Of a DNA stretch of 64,000 nt, positions 31,284 to 43,908 are shown one piece after another. This stretch comes from Hedera helix (Eukaryota; Streptophyta; Magnoliopsida; Apiales; Araliaceae). Position numbers and translations under genes: made by a program. Position 1 is the stretch's first letter. Every line of letters begins with the position of its first letter. The notes beneath the pieces were generated by a model, which worked only from the letters and a program-made list of their open reading frames with translations, was not told the DNA's origin and made no database searches. The stretch lies in the NCBI GenBank assembly GCA_947179155.2, contig OX359266.1, forward strand, positions 41,317,039 to 41,381,038, read 5' to 3'.

Positions 31284-34162
31284 TGTAACGCCCCCAAAAA
31301 TCCCCGCGCTTTCGATGCGGCGGACCTTGTGCGTTAATTTCGTACATCTATCGACTTAACCAATGATCCCATAATCATATTGGTTGAATTAGTCTTATTT
31401 TAGACTATACATTAACAATTTCTCTTAACATTGTCCCTGGATCTTAACTTGATCTCAATTTCATAAGTATACAAGTATCAACTTGTATTTCATCCGTATA
31501 AATGGATAAAACCATATATAACGGTTTAATTTTAACCTTAGGATTTAAATATTCTATATACGTCCACTTGTAACGGTCTCATTCGTACTACAAGTATCAA
31601 TATACAAAGATATCTCTTCATATCAATAATCCTACTTATATGGTATTCAGAATAGTAATAACGAGTTATACCTGGGTCCGAGGAACCTTAACGATGGATT
31701 TGACCAGTCAACATCGCTTAGTTCTGTCTCAGATGTACAGCACTCACAAGTTATTTACCGATCCTCATCCAGATAAATAGATCATTATCAATACTATGTT
31801 AAATTTTAACAATTATAGGTTATATCAAAATAAAGACATAACAACATTCTGATGATAATTATTTATATCATTCATTCAATATTCGGTTACATGTTTGTTT
31901 GTTCGTATTACAACAGTCATTATGACATATACAAATACAATTAATTTACATGAAAACCTAATCTATGCTGCATCTTTAAGTTCATGATCTTCTTAACGTT
32001 CATCTTTAATCTGCAAATAAGGTTTTATTCGCAAGAATGAGCACGACGGCTCAGCAAGTCTAACATACAGCACATACGTAGTTTATGCTTTCATATAAAC
32101 TTTAACATGCATTGACTGAACATAATTCTCCATTTAATATCACATATAACTCGCGTTCCAACAATTTATATCACATTGACACACAAAGTGTATAAATCAT
32201 GTTCGTAAATCGTAAACATAAAACATAACAGTTAGAAGGCTTGTAAACATCAGTTAAAGACTTCACATATCATCTATTGCATAATAACATGACATTACAC
32301 ATCTCATTTAACATTTTAACAATACTACATAAGTAGCACATAGCAAGAGTTAGAAGACTTGCCTTGAAACCATGTTAGGGTTTTCCCGGGAAATCGTTAA
32401 ACGCCTTTTATTATTGCAAGCTTTAACTATTTCTTTGCAATCGATTCTTGTCTCACAAGAACTCTCTCTATATTTGCTCTTTAGCTTTCAAAAATGGTAA
32501 ATAACTAATGAACTTAAGCCTTCTATTTATAGGAAAACCAAGGGTCGGGGTAGTTTGGTCATTAGTTTAAAAGCTAAGGGCATTTTAGTCATTTCGCACA
32601 TTATTTAATTAATAAAACTAGAATAATATCTAGATATTTTCCAAGCCAAGCTTCTAGAAGCTTCCCGAGCTGTTTTGTCATTATTTCTTCCGATTTCGGT
32701 ATATCGGATAAATCGCGTGCGATTAATTTAAAATATTTCGCATTAGTAATATAAGTTTTAATTACTTATACATATTTTATTAATAAAATACATCATACAG
32801 TATTAATATGATGTCTCGTCTGACCCTCGAAGTTTTTCTTGAATTAATCTCGGATAATCTTCCGTATATTTTTCTCAAACATACCTACCGGGCGATGCGA
32901 TTGATAAATTTCTTTCATTCTAGATACTAATTATGATTGAATAATATAATTATGTATTAATCTGATAAATTTGATTATTCAAATTTAATGTTAACCTATC
33001 TCATGATCCGTTTGATAAAACAATACGGATTAATTAGCAGTTAATTATATAACAGTCTGATTCCAACTAATTTGGTTAACTTCTACTGATTTAAAAATTT
33101 GATATTACTGAGTTTTGTTCCGAATGAACACTTTTCTGTAAAGTGAAAAGTCTAAAAGACTTGGCACGTTTTTCGGTGAATAGTGTTTTTGACGACCATT
33201 TCTCAGAAAATGGTTAAAAGACCAAAAAGTCAAAAATAATATTTATTTTTGTCTTTTCCCTATTTCGTCTTATTCCCGACACACTTTTCGAGAAAATCTT
33301 TTATTGCTTATTACGCACCGGTGTTGCATACAAACACTGTATCCATCAACGGTTTGATTAAAAATGGAAAGCGTTTTCGTTTGAAGAGCGATTTACGTTT
33401 TATTTATGGAAAAATATCAGTGGCTCCCTGGTATCTATTCCCCGTATAAATGCTATATCGTGAAATAGAAAAAGTCCAAACGTTGAAAAGAACGTTCAAA
33501 AAGACGACAAACGTTTTCTCGTAAATCGTGTCTTTTTCGTCTTTTTCCCAAGAAAATTTTATTGATTCCCTGGCATCTAAACCTCATATTATCACTATGT
33601 CGTGAAATACAAGAAGTCCTACAGATGAAAGAAACGATCAAACGAATGAAAAACATTTCTTCGTGAATAGTGCTTTTTACACGTTTTTCGAGAAAAACTT
33701 TTACTGACTATTACGTGTTTTTAAAGCGTGGGAAGGTTGAATCGTGAAATGGAATGTCAATTTGACCTTCACATTTTGCTCAAGGGCCTAGGTTATTTCC
33801 TAGGGTTTAGACCCTAGGGTTAGGGTTTAGGTTTTAACTCTTTTTCCAATTTAGGTTTTTGCCCTAAATTGACTTCTGATTTTTAATAAGTGTTAAGGTT
33901 AACTACTAGAACCAAAACACAAAATCCTACACATAGATATTTCATACAGCACATTTAAAAGCTCAATTCAAGCTTTACTAATCACATAACACATAGTTTA
34001 GGTTAAAGAATTTAACCTCTTAGTTGTATACGATCGTAGTTTCGAGTCGTATATATTCTTTAAGATAGCTCAAGGTATGCTTGAACAATCGATCTTGGCT
34101 TTTGAATTGACAACCTTGCTTAGATCTTGTTAGATCACTTTGAAAATATTTGGGATATTACA
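31284..34162 (-). mobile_element. Solo LTR of a Ty3/gypsy element inside the Tat element (2879 bp)
   Basis: Begins TGTAACGCCC and ends GGATATTACA, flanked by a perfect 5-bp duplication CTTGA (31279-31283 and 34163-34167). The Tat sequence resumes across it. A TATA box on the minus strand (32523-32531) indicates that its own sense direction is minus; in that direction it starts TGTAATATCCC. No internal region is present, so it probably arose by recombination between two LTRs. It holds a telomere-like stretch of TTTAGGG-type runs (about 33795-33832), which I take as chance or degenerate. Confidence 0.88.
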
Positions 34163-34448
34163 CTTGATGTCATATTCGGAAAGAATCATCATCCACCGTG
34201 CAGGCCTCCCTACTAGTACAGGTCTAGTTAGTAACTATTTGATTGGATCGGTTTTAGTCACAAGTTGAACTTCATACGTCATACGTCAGAAAGTAGTGCC
34301 TCATTTTCTGCCTAATAAACACTAATGCCAGACAATATCGCTCCAACTATGAATATTGGGTCTCCGGTCCTCTAACTATTCGACTAATGTAGTACACAGG
34401 CTTCTACTCCTTGTCCAATTTTTATGTAATCACGCCACCTATAGATTT
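34163..34448 (-). pseudogene. Tat RNase H piece between two insertions
   Basis: On the minus strand, frames with stops read NPIKYLLT-like, RPVLVGRPARWMMILSEYDIKF and AIRFQTLVDLLAQF after allowing for frame changes. This matches the end of the first RNase H of Tat elements (motif GR-KW---LSE-DI-Y). It joins 31283 once the solo LTR is removed. Confidence 0.7.
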
Positions 34449-35449
34449 TGTAACGTCCCCAAATCTGAGTACCTTGAACCTTAGACTTAGTACGTCACGA
34501 TACATCATCTTCATACATGTTCTATAACTAATGCGGAATATATAAACGTAAATTTGTTTATTCTACAACATTTCCCAAGGTTTCTAACCTTAACTTACAT
34601 ATATACCTTTAGATTCATAAAAAGGCTTACAAAATTACTTACAATATATAACAATTTAGTTATCATGCATAACACTATAATCTTGTCTTTTGCTTCTGCC
34701 TCCGTCTCTCCTCGGACATTCGTATTATTCTGAAATTTGTTATCATGATATAGCAAGAGTGAGCAACGACTTTGCTCAACAAGTTTAAATACAATAACGA
34801 TATATCATGATTGAAAGAAAGAATAAGCTTTTGAATTTTCAACAATATAATAATTATGAAAGAGTACGAATCATAATTTCAGTAATTGAATGACTGAATC
34901 AATTAATGTTGAGTGTCAATAATGACCATGAACAAATTTAACTGAACCTTATGGTAATGAAGGTGATAAGCCTTTCATACCTGATGAACACATGCAACAA
35001 GCACTATGTGCGAATCAACAATTTAAAGAGGTGGAATAATTATACAGAATTAAACCATAGCATGCTTGAAACATAATAACTTGAGTTTGAGTTAGGAAAC
35101 TTGATCAATAAAATAATATATCCTGCTCGAATATAAATTGAGTAGGGTTTAGGGAAACTTGCCTATCTGCTCAGCTACAATTATTGTCTAGTTTTAACTA
35201 ACTGGCTTTGAAATACCTCACATTAACAAAGTTGGTCTAATAATTAGTACGGTGTATTTGTACAACTATACGCTCACTAAGGAACTTATCTACCACACAT
35301 AAGTACTAACACATAATTTACATCAGTCAAAACAATATTATTAACCTTATAGACCCTAAATCAATTTAGGTTAATAATTTAATAAGTTAGAAAATATTTT
35401 ACTTAAGTGTTGGACTCTTATTAAACCCTTAAACAACTTATTACAATTG

Positions 35450-36210
35450 TTTAATTAAAGCATAATTAAATTCAAATTATTTTATTAACTCAATCTCTAT
35501 TTAATTACTATTTAATCTTGATTAAATATGAATTAATTAATTATCTTTAGTTATTACTTAAAATAAATAATAACTAATTGTACTTACTTATTATTTAATA
35601 ATAATTAAATAATAAATAATTATTGATTTAATTTTAACCTTCTTTAATTTAATATTAATCAACTAATAATTAACTAAGTAATTAACCTCACTTATTATTT
35701 AATTTAAAGAAATTAAATAATAGTTTACTAATTTTAATCCTCTTTAATTATTATTTAATGTCAATTAAATAATAATTAATTATTTAGTTAATTTTAATTA
35801 TTATTTAAGGTTAAATAATAATCAATTTATTTATCCTTATTTATTATTTAAGTTAAATAATAAATTATTACTCTAATAACTTAATTTCCATTAATCATTA
35901 TTTAATGCTAATTAAATAATAATTAATTACTTAATTATCCTTATTTATTATTTAATACTATTTAAATAATAAATAATCAATTTATAAATTTTTATCTCTC
36001 TTTAATTATTATTTAATAAGAATTAAATAATAATTTTTAATTTGTCACCTTTATTTATTATTTACTCTTAACTAAATAATAAATAATTAGTTTAAACACT
36101 TTCTCATGATTTAGTTACTATTTAATATAAATTAAATAATAACTACCTAGTTACTTTCTTTATTTACTATTTAATTATCAATTAAATAATAAATAATTAA
36201 TTTATTTTCT
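35450..36210. repeat. Array of about eleven AT-rich palindromes in the long LTR
   Basis: Units of the type AATTATTATTTAA ... TTAAATAATAATT or TTTATTATTTA ... TAAATAATAAA recur about every 50 bp, each a separate hairpin with a 3-8 nt loop. Some arms change together (for example AGTTA/TAACT where neighbours have AATTA/TAATT). The related LTR at 62480-63270 carries the same kind of array. Confidence 0.75.
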
Positions 36211-38496
36211 CCAAACATGTTGATATTATTATTAAATACATAAAGAATATATTTAAGACTTAATAATAATTTATTTATAATTTTCTTGAATTATTAGTTA
36301 GGTAGTCACAATTTAGTGTACCTTTTCACCATAAATAATATAAAAAATACCAATTTTCAGAAATAATACCATCTCAATACCTATAACACTTTAAATAATC
36401 AGTTGGTTATTTGTTCATATTTGTCCAAAATTTAAAAATGTTTTTTTATTATTTTTCATACCTTTAGTAAGCTTTTATCATTTAATAATTATGAAAAATA
36501 GTTAATGACATTATAAAAATACCATTAAATTCTAGAAAATAGTATACGAAATTCCAAACAACTTTCTAGTTTGGGCCGTCACCGGAACCGGCCGCCGGAA
36601 TGCTCCGGCCGGTTCACCAAAAAAAAAACGGCAGTAACATGGCCTTATTCCAGATTTTTGTCAAGCTTTGGGGTCTTTTACTAAAACTTTAATAACTTGA
36701 GTTCTATAACTCCAATGGAGCTCTACTTTATATTTTTACGTTCGTATCTTCTCGAACTATAATTTTCCATTATTGGATTAATTTTTCGGACATGATTTGA
36801 CCTCTGAAAATAGCCTGGAACCGGACTGTTCATGCAAAACTTCCGACAGTGGAGTGTTTTAGTAGAAAAATCATATCTCACTCGTTTTAAATCGGATTTT
36901 AGTCATTCAAGTTGGAGAATTTACATAACTTCAAGATCTATCCAACAAAATTGTCGGATCAAAAATCCAATTTTCTGATCGTGAACAGTAATTCCGGGAG
37001 CGACTGTTCCGATTTAGTTTTCCGGTAAACTTGATTTTTTTTCAAAGTTTGAACATTTTTTTCCCACATTAAAGCTTATAAAACATAAGTTAAACTCATG
37101 ATAACCTATATAAACATACAAATCATGATTTTAACTATACAAATCATTACGTTAATATTTCTACCATGAACTTGAAAGAAAAAACAAGATTAGGGTTTAT
37201 TGAAATAACTACCTTGTTTTGATAGCTATTATCTTCTTCTTTCCAAAATATGTTGTGAAGCTTGAAGACATAAACTAAGAACTCCTTCTCTACATTCTCC
37301 TTGACCCAATAGCACTCTCTATTAATTTGTGACACCAAGTGTTCTTGCTCTCAAATAATACTCTCTCTAATTTGAAAAGTAAAAGAAGAAGAAATGACTA
37401 ACATTTCTCTCTCTCTAATGACTTAAGTCTTCCATGATGTATAAATATATATCTTATATCTATGAAATTAGACCAACACAAGCTAGCTATTGGATACTTA
37501 CACAAGCTAAGCTATTAGGTGAAAAGAAGAATGGTGTACATGTACTAAAAAAACTCATACAAGCAATCCAATTATTAAATAATTGAAAAATACAACAATC
37601 AAACATCTCACTCCCTCTCTCCTAAGCATACACGGCTGGTCATTTTTTTTGTCCCAAAAAGATTGTCACCTTAGCTTGCTTTATTAATTAAAAGTGCTAC
37701 ACATTTACTTTTGTAATTAGATTTATTATGTATATTACATTTAATAATTATTGGACTCCAAAAAAAATGACTTGAACTAATATTTGGTCAACCCCATTTA
37801 ATTTAACATTGGACTAATTAATATAACCCAAAAGATTGGTTATTAATTTTGTTACACATTAATTATCCAATCCATAATTAAATAAATAACTAGATTGAAT
37901 AAATAATTAAAAACTCTAACCCATTAGTATTAAATTACTAAATGGACTAATAAATATTATTATTATTATTTCACATTGTTCACATAAATTAATAATCATA
38001 TTAATTAATTTATAAAATTTAATTAACTCATTATATTCAATTTAATTGAATATTTAATTAATCGAAAACTTATCAATTATTTTGATATTAAAACTTTAGA
38101 GTTTGTTTGCTAATAATAATATATATTATTTATACACATTACTTTACTTTAAAAACAATTTCACAATAAATTATGAAATTAAAATAAATACAATATATAA
38201 TTTAATATATATTATTTAGGCCATAAATCAAATTATTTAATACATTTACATTAAATAATTCATTTCTCATCAATTATGGAAATACATCCATTTACCCGAA
38301 AATACATTAAAGTAATAATATATTTACTCAATTTCTTATTTAAATAATTTATTAAATTATTTAATTAATATTACACAATTAATTGTATAATTAAATTTCT
38401 CACTCCCATAAATCATTTACAACGATTTATTTAATTATAGAATATATTCATTTAATATATTCAATTACTATTTAAAATTACTCAATTAATTTAATC

Positions 38497-38498
<2 letters not shown>

Positions 38499-38581
<83 letters not shown>
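38499..38581. repeat. (AT)n microsatellite, about 40 units
   Basis: Perfect AT dinucleotide run inside the long chromovirus LTR, at the same relative place as the TA/TG run at 61069-61187 in the other copy. Confidence 0.97.
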
Positions 38582-38585
<4 letters not shown>

Positions 38586-39090
38586 CTATTCTCCCTTAAT
38601 TAATTTAACTACCTTATATAATTTATAATTATATAATTTACATAATTATTCCTCACAAATAATTTATCAACAATTTGCATAATTGTTGATTAATGAATAA
38701 ATTAATTCCACAATAAACCTTTTAATTCAATTCGGATTAATTTAATACTAATCTATCTATTTATCACAATTTAATTAACCATTAAATTATGTTACTAAAT
38801 ATGCACGCATATATATATATATTCATATAAATACATATTTAATTTACATGCAACCACGTCGCATAATTACATAACTCCACTAATTAATTCTCTTAATTTA
38901 ATTAGACTTGCTGTTAGTCAAGTTTATTGAATTATCACTTTACTTGCTAACTTATCAAAAATTTTGATATCATCATATCTAAGTTAGTCCGTTAAATTTA
39001 ATTTAGACCTCTATTTATCTATCACTACTAGGTTATCAAACTCCAACCTTTATTAAATATTAAATATTTTATTTCTAATTCATTTAAATA

Positions 39091-39140
39091 TCCGGGATAT
39101 TACATTCACCCCTTCTTCTAAAAATTTCGTCCCCGAAATT
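39091..39140 (-). promoter_or_regulatory. Polypurine tract and pol C-terminus of the chromovirus fragment
   Basis: On the minus strand AGAAGAAGGGGTGAA directly precedes TGTAATATCCC. The bases before it encode NFGDEIFRRRG, the typical end of Tekay/Del polyproteins. Confidence 0.8.
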
Positions 39141-39793
39141 ATCTCATACACATTTCTACCAATTTTCATCTCTGAGTATAACTCTTTACTTATCAAATTC
39201 TATAACCACCCTTTTCTAGGAAGTTCATACTTCTAAACTCATAATTCCAGAACAATGGAATATCTTGCAGAAGAATAAATTGAAAATCAATATCTTACAG
39301 AAAAATAAATTGAAAATCAAAATATTCATTAAAACTTTCATAATATGCTGAGGGGTCATCAAGACTGTGAACATCCGAATGGAATTAACTGAATTTCGAA
39401 TAAATAGTATTTATCCCTGTAAATACTTATAAACAGAGTGTTTATCAATCCCAAAGACTGAAAACACTCCATAGGTGTACGCTAGGTGATCAGCCTATCG
39501 TACCATACGTCGTGCAGAACGTCTTAGTTTTTTAGGCGCTAGTCGGAGCTATATGTCGACAAAAAATATATCTGTTTTAGTCGACAGAATATATTTGTTT
39601 TTGCACTTGTTCACCTCAGACTTACTACAAAATTCCGTTCCAAAATAATTTGGATTGGATAATAAAACTTAAGTCAATTCTGACCAAAAATGTCCAGTCA
39701 AAATAAATGACAAAGACTCACATCATTGAACTATTCGTATATTACGATTCAAAAATCATTTCAGATTAGTTGAAATAACTAAAATTCATTTAT

Positions 39794-39903
39794 ATGACTT
39801 CATGATACCGCATCATCTTGACAGTACGTTGAGGATTCCGTCATTAATTCATGACTTCATGATACCGCACATCTTGACAGTACGTTGAGGATTCCGTCAT
39901 TTG
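39794..39903. repeat. Direct duplication of a 54-57 bp unit
   Basis: Units begin ATGACTTCATGATACCGCA at 39794 and 39851. The second lacks TC within the first CATCATC. Related, more diverged pieces follow to about 40160. Confidence 0.9.
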
Positions 39904-40189
39904 CATCCCCACACCATGGCTTTAATGGCGTGTGATGATTTCATAAATACATTTTGATATTTTCTAATCAATTTGTCTAGCCGAAATAATTAGCATAGAC
40001 TCTTCTTTAAACGTTTCAAAATACTGAAAATTATTTTATGACTTCGTCATACTACATCATTCCATAGTGGGCTTTAAACATCCAACACTAGGTTACTCTG
40101 CATTGATGACTCCATCATTTATCATCTCTGCACTAAATGCATTAATGATTATGAAAACACATTTTGACATTTTCAAAAGCTGTCTCCAT

Positions 40190-41608
40190 ATTTTATTGTA
40201 CTAATTCTGTTTTCCCACTGCTGCTGGAGTGGGGGACTCCTCCTGAGTCATCGAGCCTGAGTATACCCTCAGACTTATCCCCCTTCCCATGTCATAAGCG
40301 AAACACAATTTTCCCATCAGGTCTTACAACTTTTTTCCAACTTGCATTTTCCTTATCTTTCCTCTTGGTCCCTGTCAGCTTCCGATTTCCACTTTCTTCT
40401 CGCTTGGCGTTAATTATATTTTTGACATCATCGGGACTCAATTCCTTCTTCCTTTGCTCTTTTCTTTCTTTCTCCAAGTCTACCAATATTAACTGTTTTT
40501 CCTTGGAGCTCTCACCCTGTTCTATATTCGTCTTTTTTTTTTCTTTCTTTTAGATCAGGAACTTATCTGCCTGTACATCTTCCCAACTTGCTAACTTCAA
40601 GGAGTCAGGTTTAGCAATAGTATTTTCTCCTTCTTCAGTAACATCATCAAAGAAAGTCACTTCAATAATGTGTGTCTCCTTTGGTGCAAAGGGTTTTTTT
40701 GTTGCCGGTACTCAAACCTCTTTCCTTTTCCATATAGCCTTTATACATTGATGAAATACCGATGACACAATCCCATAATAATTCTGTCATGTCCTTCCGA
40801 ATAACACATGATAAGCAGCACCCATCTCCTCCACATAAAACATCATGGGTCCACTTATCTTCCCGACCTGCATGTCCACCCTTATATGGCCAAGGGTCCT
40901 AGTATACTGGTTTATGAACCCTGTGATGCTTGTTTTCTCTTTGATGAGCTTCTTGTCTGATAATCCTAATAACTTGAAAACACTATAGGGCATGATGTTC
41001 ATAGACGCCCCATTGTTAACGAACGCCCTTCTTACTTCCACGCCGTTAATAACTGCCATCACATACAATGGTCTATTATGCGGATATTTTACTTCCTTAT
41101 CTGCCTTTGAGGAGGAAATCCTACCCTCTTCCTGCTCTAATATTCTGCCAAAACTCTTGTTCACTGCCATACATGTCTCTTGTGTCTCTGCAACTTTGAT
41201 TAATGCATTGGTTACCTCAATCCTCGTTTCCTTGGACAACCTAATCTGATCAAAGAAGTTTATAAACTTTACTCCATTCATTAATACCGTCACTTGCATC
41301 CTTAGCTCAGGAACCTCCATTCCTTCTGGTACTTCCCCACTTTCTATCACCGCAACATCTTTAGTTCCTGATGTTCCGACATGAATAACAATGTTACATG
41401 ACTCTTTGCTTTTATGGTTGGGTAGCGGTTTATCATGTACACTACTTCCTTGACCCAACTCAATTTCTCCCGCTGCCAGTTTCTCATGGTAAATTCTTCT
41501 CAAACTGTAACAATCCATGGTAAAGTGCCATACGAATCTGTGGTAAACACAAAAAATTGGATTTTTTTTCATCTCTTCTGTTATCGAAAATCTAGTTTTT
41601 GGTGGCAT
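40190..41608 (-). pseudogene. Tat gag C-terminus, protease and linker, broken
   Basis: The minus-strand frame 41608-40787 reads FCVYHRFVWHFTMDCYSLRR (the gag C-terminal zinc-like region), then the protease VNNGASMNIMPYSVFKLLGL, in which the catalytic D of the D-x-GA motif is N. It ends at HVLFGRT. After a frameshift, a linker continues (KPFAPKETHIIEVTFFDD, then WKKVVRPDGKIVFRL). Reverse transcriptase should follow but is missing: the chromovirus fragment begins instead. Confidence 0.8.
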
Positions 41609-41799
41609 GACTACCCCATGTTCTATCCATTGTTCATAAAAACTTCTAAATGCCTTCTCACTACAAGTAATTACTCTTGGAACAGGTTACCCCGAATACT
41701 TGTCTCCTGGTTTGTCTTTTCTTCCATCATTTTTTTTATCTTCTCCTTCTTGCCCCCCTGTGGCTTTGACTGAGAATTTGCTAAAGCCACAGTTGCCAT

Positions 41800-43186
41800 T
41801 CATTTTCCCTTCCATGTAGTAGTTGGATGATTCACTGATACTGTAACAATTCCTCTAATGTCTTGTGTGAAGGTAGACAGCGTTGCAAATGAATCACATG
41901 CCTTGGTGATCAGGTGGGGTTTGAAGGTATCCATTACACTATTGTTGTATATACTCACTAGGTTCTTTTCTTCAATTGACTCCATACACTTCTGCGCCTG
42001 AGCCCAAAATCTATCAACATAATCAGACAATTCTTCGTTCTGTTTATGCTGAATCCTCATCAGTTCAACAATTGTCACCTGTTTCTAAACATAAAAGAAC
42101 TTCTTGAAGAACTGAAACGTCATATCATCCCAATCTCTGACCGACCCCTTCTCCAAATTATAATACCAACTAAATACACCATCAGTAAGCGTTTTATTAA
42201 ACTCCCTCAGTAAGAGATTGTGATTGCTTACTTCATCAATTCCCAACCACGGGGACATTAACTCCACAAATCGTGCAATATGTTCCCTTGTATTTCCTTT
42301 TTCTCCACTATACTTGGGGAATTGTGGTGGATGCTCAATGTACCCCATGGGATACGACTGCTTTCTTACGTACACTGGATACGGTGGGGTAAAATTTAAC
42401 TCTGCAAGTCCAGACATCTGCCTCTTCATCTGATTAATCAGATCCATCATATCTTCCTTCGTCATATATTGACCAGTCCCTAGTGCCTTTTGGGACATGG
42501 TCGTATATTGATTCATCTGAGGTGCGAAAACATGTTGATGCACACTTGCGTCTGGTTGTGAGTTCGGAACAAGAGTTATGGGTGGGACAGTAGACATCTG
42601 TAGCTATTGTGGATTGATGGTATAATGGGCTGTTGTGTGGGACTTACTTATACCCTTTTCTACACTCATTCGCCACTATTTTGTGCGTCAAGGTTTGTCA
42701 CGGATATCGGTGGGGCTTCCGTCATAAGGGTCACGTTATGGTGGTTCTTATTGCTATGGTCTTTCTCTGCCGACTGAGTTTGTCGTGAACTTTCCGGAAG
42801 CATTGCTTTTAAGGCAGGGATTTGCATCATCTGTTGTCGAAAATTGGTCATCTCCTCTTGTTGCTTTTACATATCCAACATCATGTTCATCATCATCCCC
42901 TGTCCTTCTCACGCTTGCTTCGGCACCCTTAACATTTCCATTTGCACATTTATTGTCACTGTCTGTTCACCAGCAGCCTCCGCATTTGGCCTTTCGCCTT
43001 TCCTTGCGCGTTGTCAGTCTGTCTTTGCTCAACCATCGGGGAAGCAAAACTACTGTCTGATGCTTCCTCAATAATTGGTTGATCAAGATCCATCCGTTTC
43101 TTCGTAAACTCTAGTGAAGTAATACTTGCTGTTTGCGAAACTCTTCCTGTAGCTCTCCTACTCCTAGTCGTGGGCATACCCTTCAC
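41800..43186 (-). pseudogene. Tat gag, broken
   Basis: Starts MKGMPTTRSRRATGRVSQT just after the primer-binding site. The core gag domain (42597-41800) reads QFPKYSGEKGNTREHIARF, LREFNKTLTDGVFSWYYNL, WDDMTFQFFKKFF and, after one break, LSDYVDRFWAQAQKC. Several stops or frame changes interrupt it (for example near 42080 and 42600-42960). The structure fits a Tat-lineage gag. Confidence 0.82.
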
Positions 43187-43198
43187 AAATTCTCACCT

Positions 43199-43215
43199 CC
43201 CCAACAGAGTCGCCA
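43199..43215 (-). promoter_or_regulatory. Primer-binding site of the Tat element
   Basis: On the minus strand TGGCGACTCTGTTGGGG begins 6 nt from the LTR end (CTGTGCCTACA). This class of site is used by Ogre/Tat elements and is usually assigned to tRNA-Arg. Confidence 0.8.
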
Positions 43216-43221
43216 AAATAA

Positions 43222-43800
43222 TGTAGGCACAGAAATTGTATACCTTGTTAGGGTTAGGGTTCGTAGTTATGGTGGAGGCGAGAATTCCACAAAAGATACA
43301 GAATCGCTAGAAAGATTGGAGAGAGGAGAAGAACCGATGAGCAACTACCAAAGTAACACGTGGTATAACTCTTAAGATCACGGCGTAATCGCTGGTCTCC
43401 GAGAGTCGTGACAAGTGTTTCGAGTGAATTCAAGATAGGCAAGCCAACACTTTCGTTTACTCAATTCAGTGTCAATCACAAGTTCCCAATTTCTTCCAAC
43501 TTATTTCTTGTTTCGAGAGAAAAAGAGAGCGTTTAGATGGCCAAAATTTTCAAAGTGTCAAAAGTCCCTTCACTTGTCTAGTGAAGGGCTATTTATAGCG
43601 TCCGAGTCATGTGCCAGGCAGATGTCAAAAGAAAAAAAATCCAAAAATATCCTTAATGACAAGAAAATTCCTAAAATACCCCCAGTTACCCGGGTAATGT
43701 CCAAATCATCTAATTCTTCTAGCCACCAATCCAATCCCTCAATCGATTCTCAATCAAGAGTTGTTCTCATGAGCCTTCTGTCTCGGGAGTCATGACAACA
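43222..43800 (-). repeat. 5' LTR of the Tat element (outer end uncertain)
   Basis: The inner end is defined by the primer-binding site. On the minus strand a TATA box lies at 43589-43597. The outer end is placed at 43800 because TGTTGTCATG begins there, but no second LTR or target duplication is available to confirm it. U3 could extend into the CTAGGGGGCGAACCC repeats at 43909-44184. A short GTTAGGGTTAGGG run at 43248-43260 is noted. Confidence 0.6.
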
Positions 43801-43908
43801 CATCTTAAATCATACTTTTAAGGTTGCATAATATTAGTTTAGAAAGATCAAATAAAATCAATTTTATTGTCAAAGAAACACATCATGGAGCGGGACAAGA
43901 CCACCCTT

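Larger units (their letters stand above)
34449..39103 (-). repeat. Long chromovirus LTR (about 4.65 kb)
   Basis: A homologous copy in the opposite orientation begins near 60530. Shared features in order are the region near GACTAACAGCAAGTCTAATT, a TA microsatellite about 0.53 kb from the LTR start, a promoter region, an AT-rich palindrome array, and the CAAGTTTCCCTAAACC region. The minus-strand TATA-like TATATATTTATA is at 37440-37451. A GC-rich 10-bp hairpin, GAACCGGCCG / CGGCCGGTTC, lies at 36585-36615. Confidence 0.8.
34449..40180 (-). mobile_element. Chromovirus 3' fragment: long LTR plus a short internal piece
   Basis: An LTR of about 4655 bp (34449-39103) runs on the minus strand from TGTAATATCCC to GGACGTTACA. 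Just upstream in that direction is the purine tract and the pol C-terminal signature NFGDEIFRRRG, which marks Tekay/Del. The internal piece, roughly 39104-40180, is non-coding and holds a duplicated 54-57 bp unit. No 5' LTR is seen. The right boundary within Tat gag-pol is approximate. The left flank is GATTT (34444-34448), with no partner found. Confidence 0.75.
27508..43800 (-). mobile_element. Tat/Ogre-lineage Ty3/gypsy remnant, twice interrupted
   Basis: From right to left (its 5' to 3'): LTR (43222 to about 43800), primer-binding site (43199-43215), gag, protease, [reverse transcriptase missing], chromovirus fragment, end of RNase H, solo LTR, rest of RNase H, a second archaeal-type RNase H, integrase, a tandem repeat, and an antisense extra frame. 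A second RNase H before integrase and an extra frame after pol are hallmarks of the Tat lineage. Its 3' LTR is not in the window; the left part ends against the truncated chromovirus at 27507/27508. Confidence 0.85.

Noticed and set aside
33795..33832. Telomere-like TTTAGGG-type runs
   Set aside because: Only a few degenerate units within a solo LTR; not an interstitial telomere.
40164..40553. 129-codon plus-strand frame rich in F, L and S
   Set aside because: It is the antisense of the Tat linker region (minus-strand KKEKKKTNIEQGESSKEK and neighbours).
43248..43260. GTTAGGGTTAGGG run
   Set aside because: Two units only, inside the Tat LTR.
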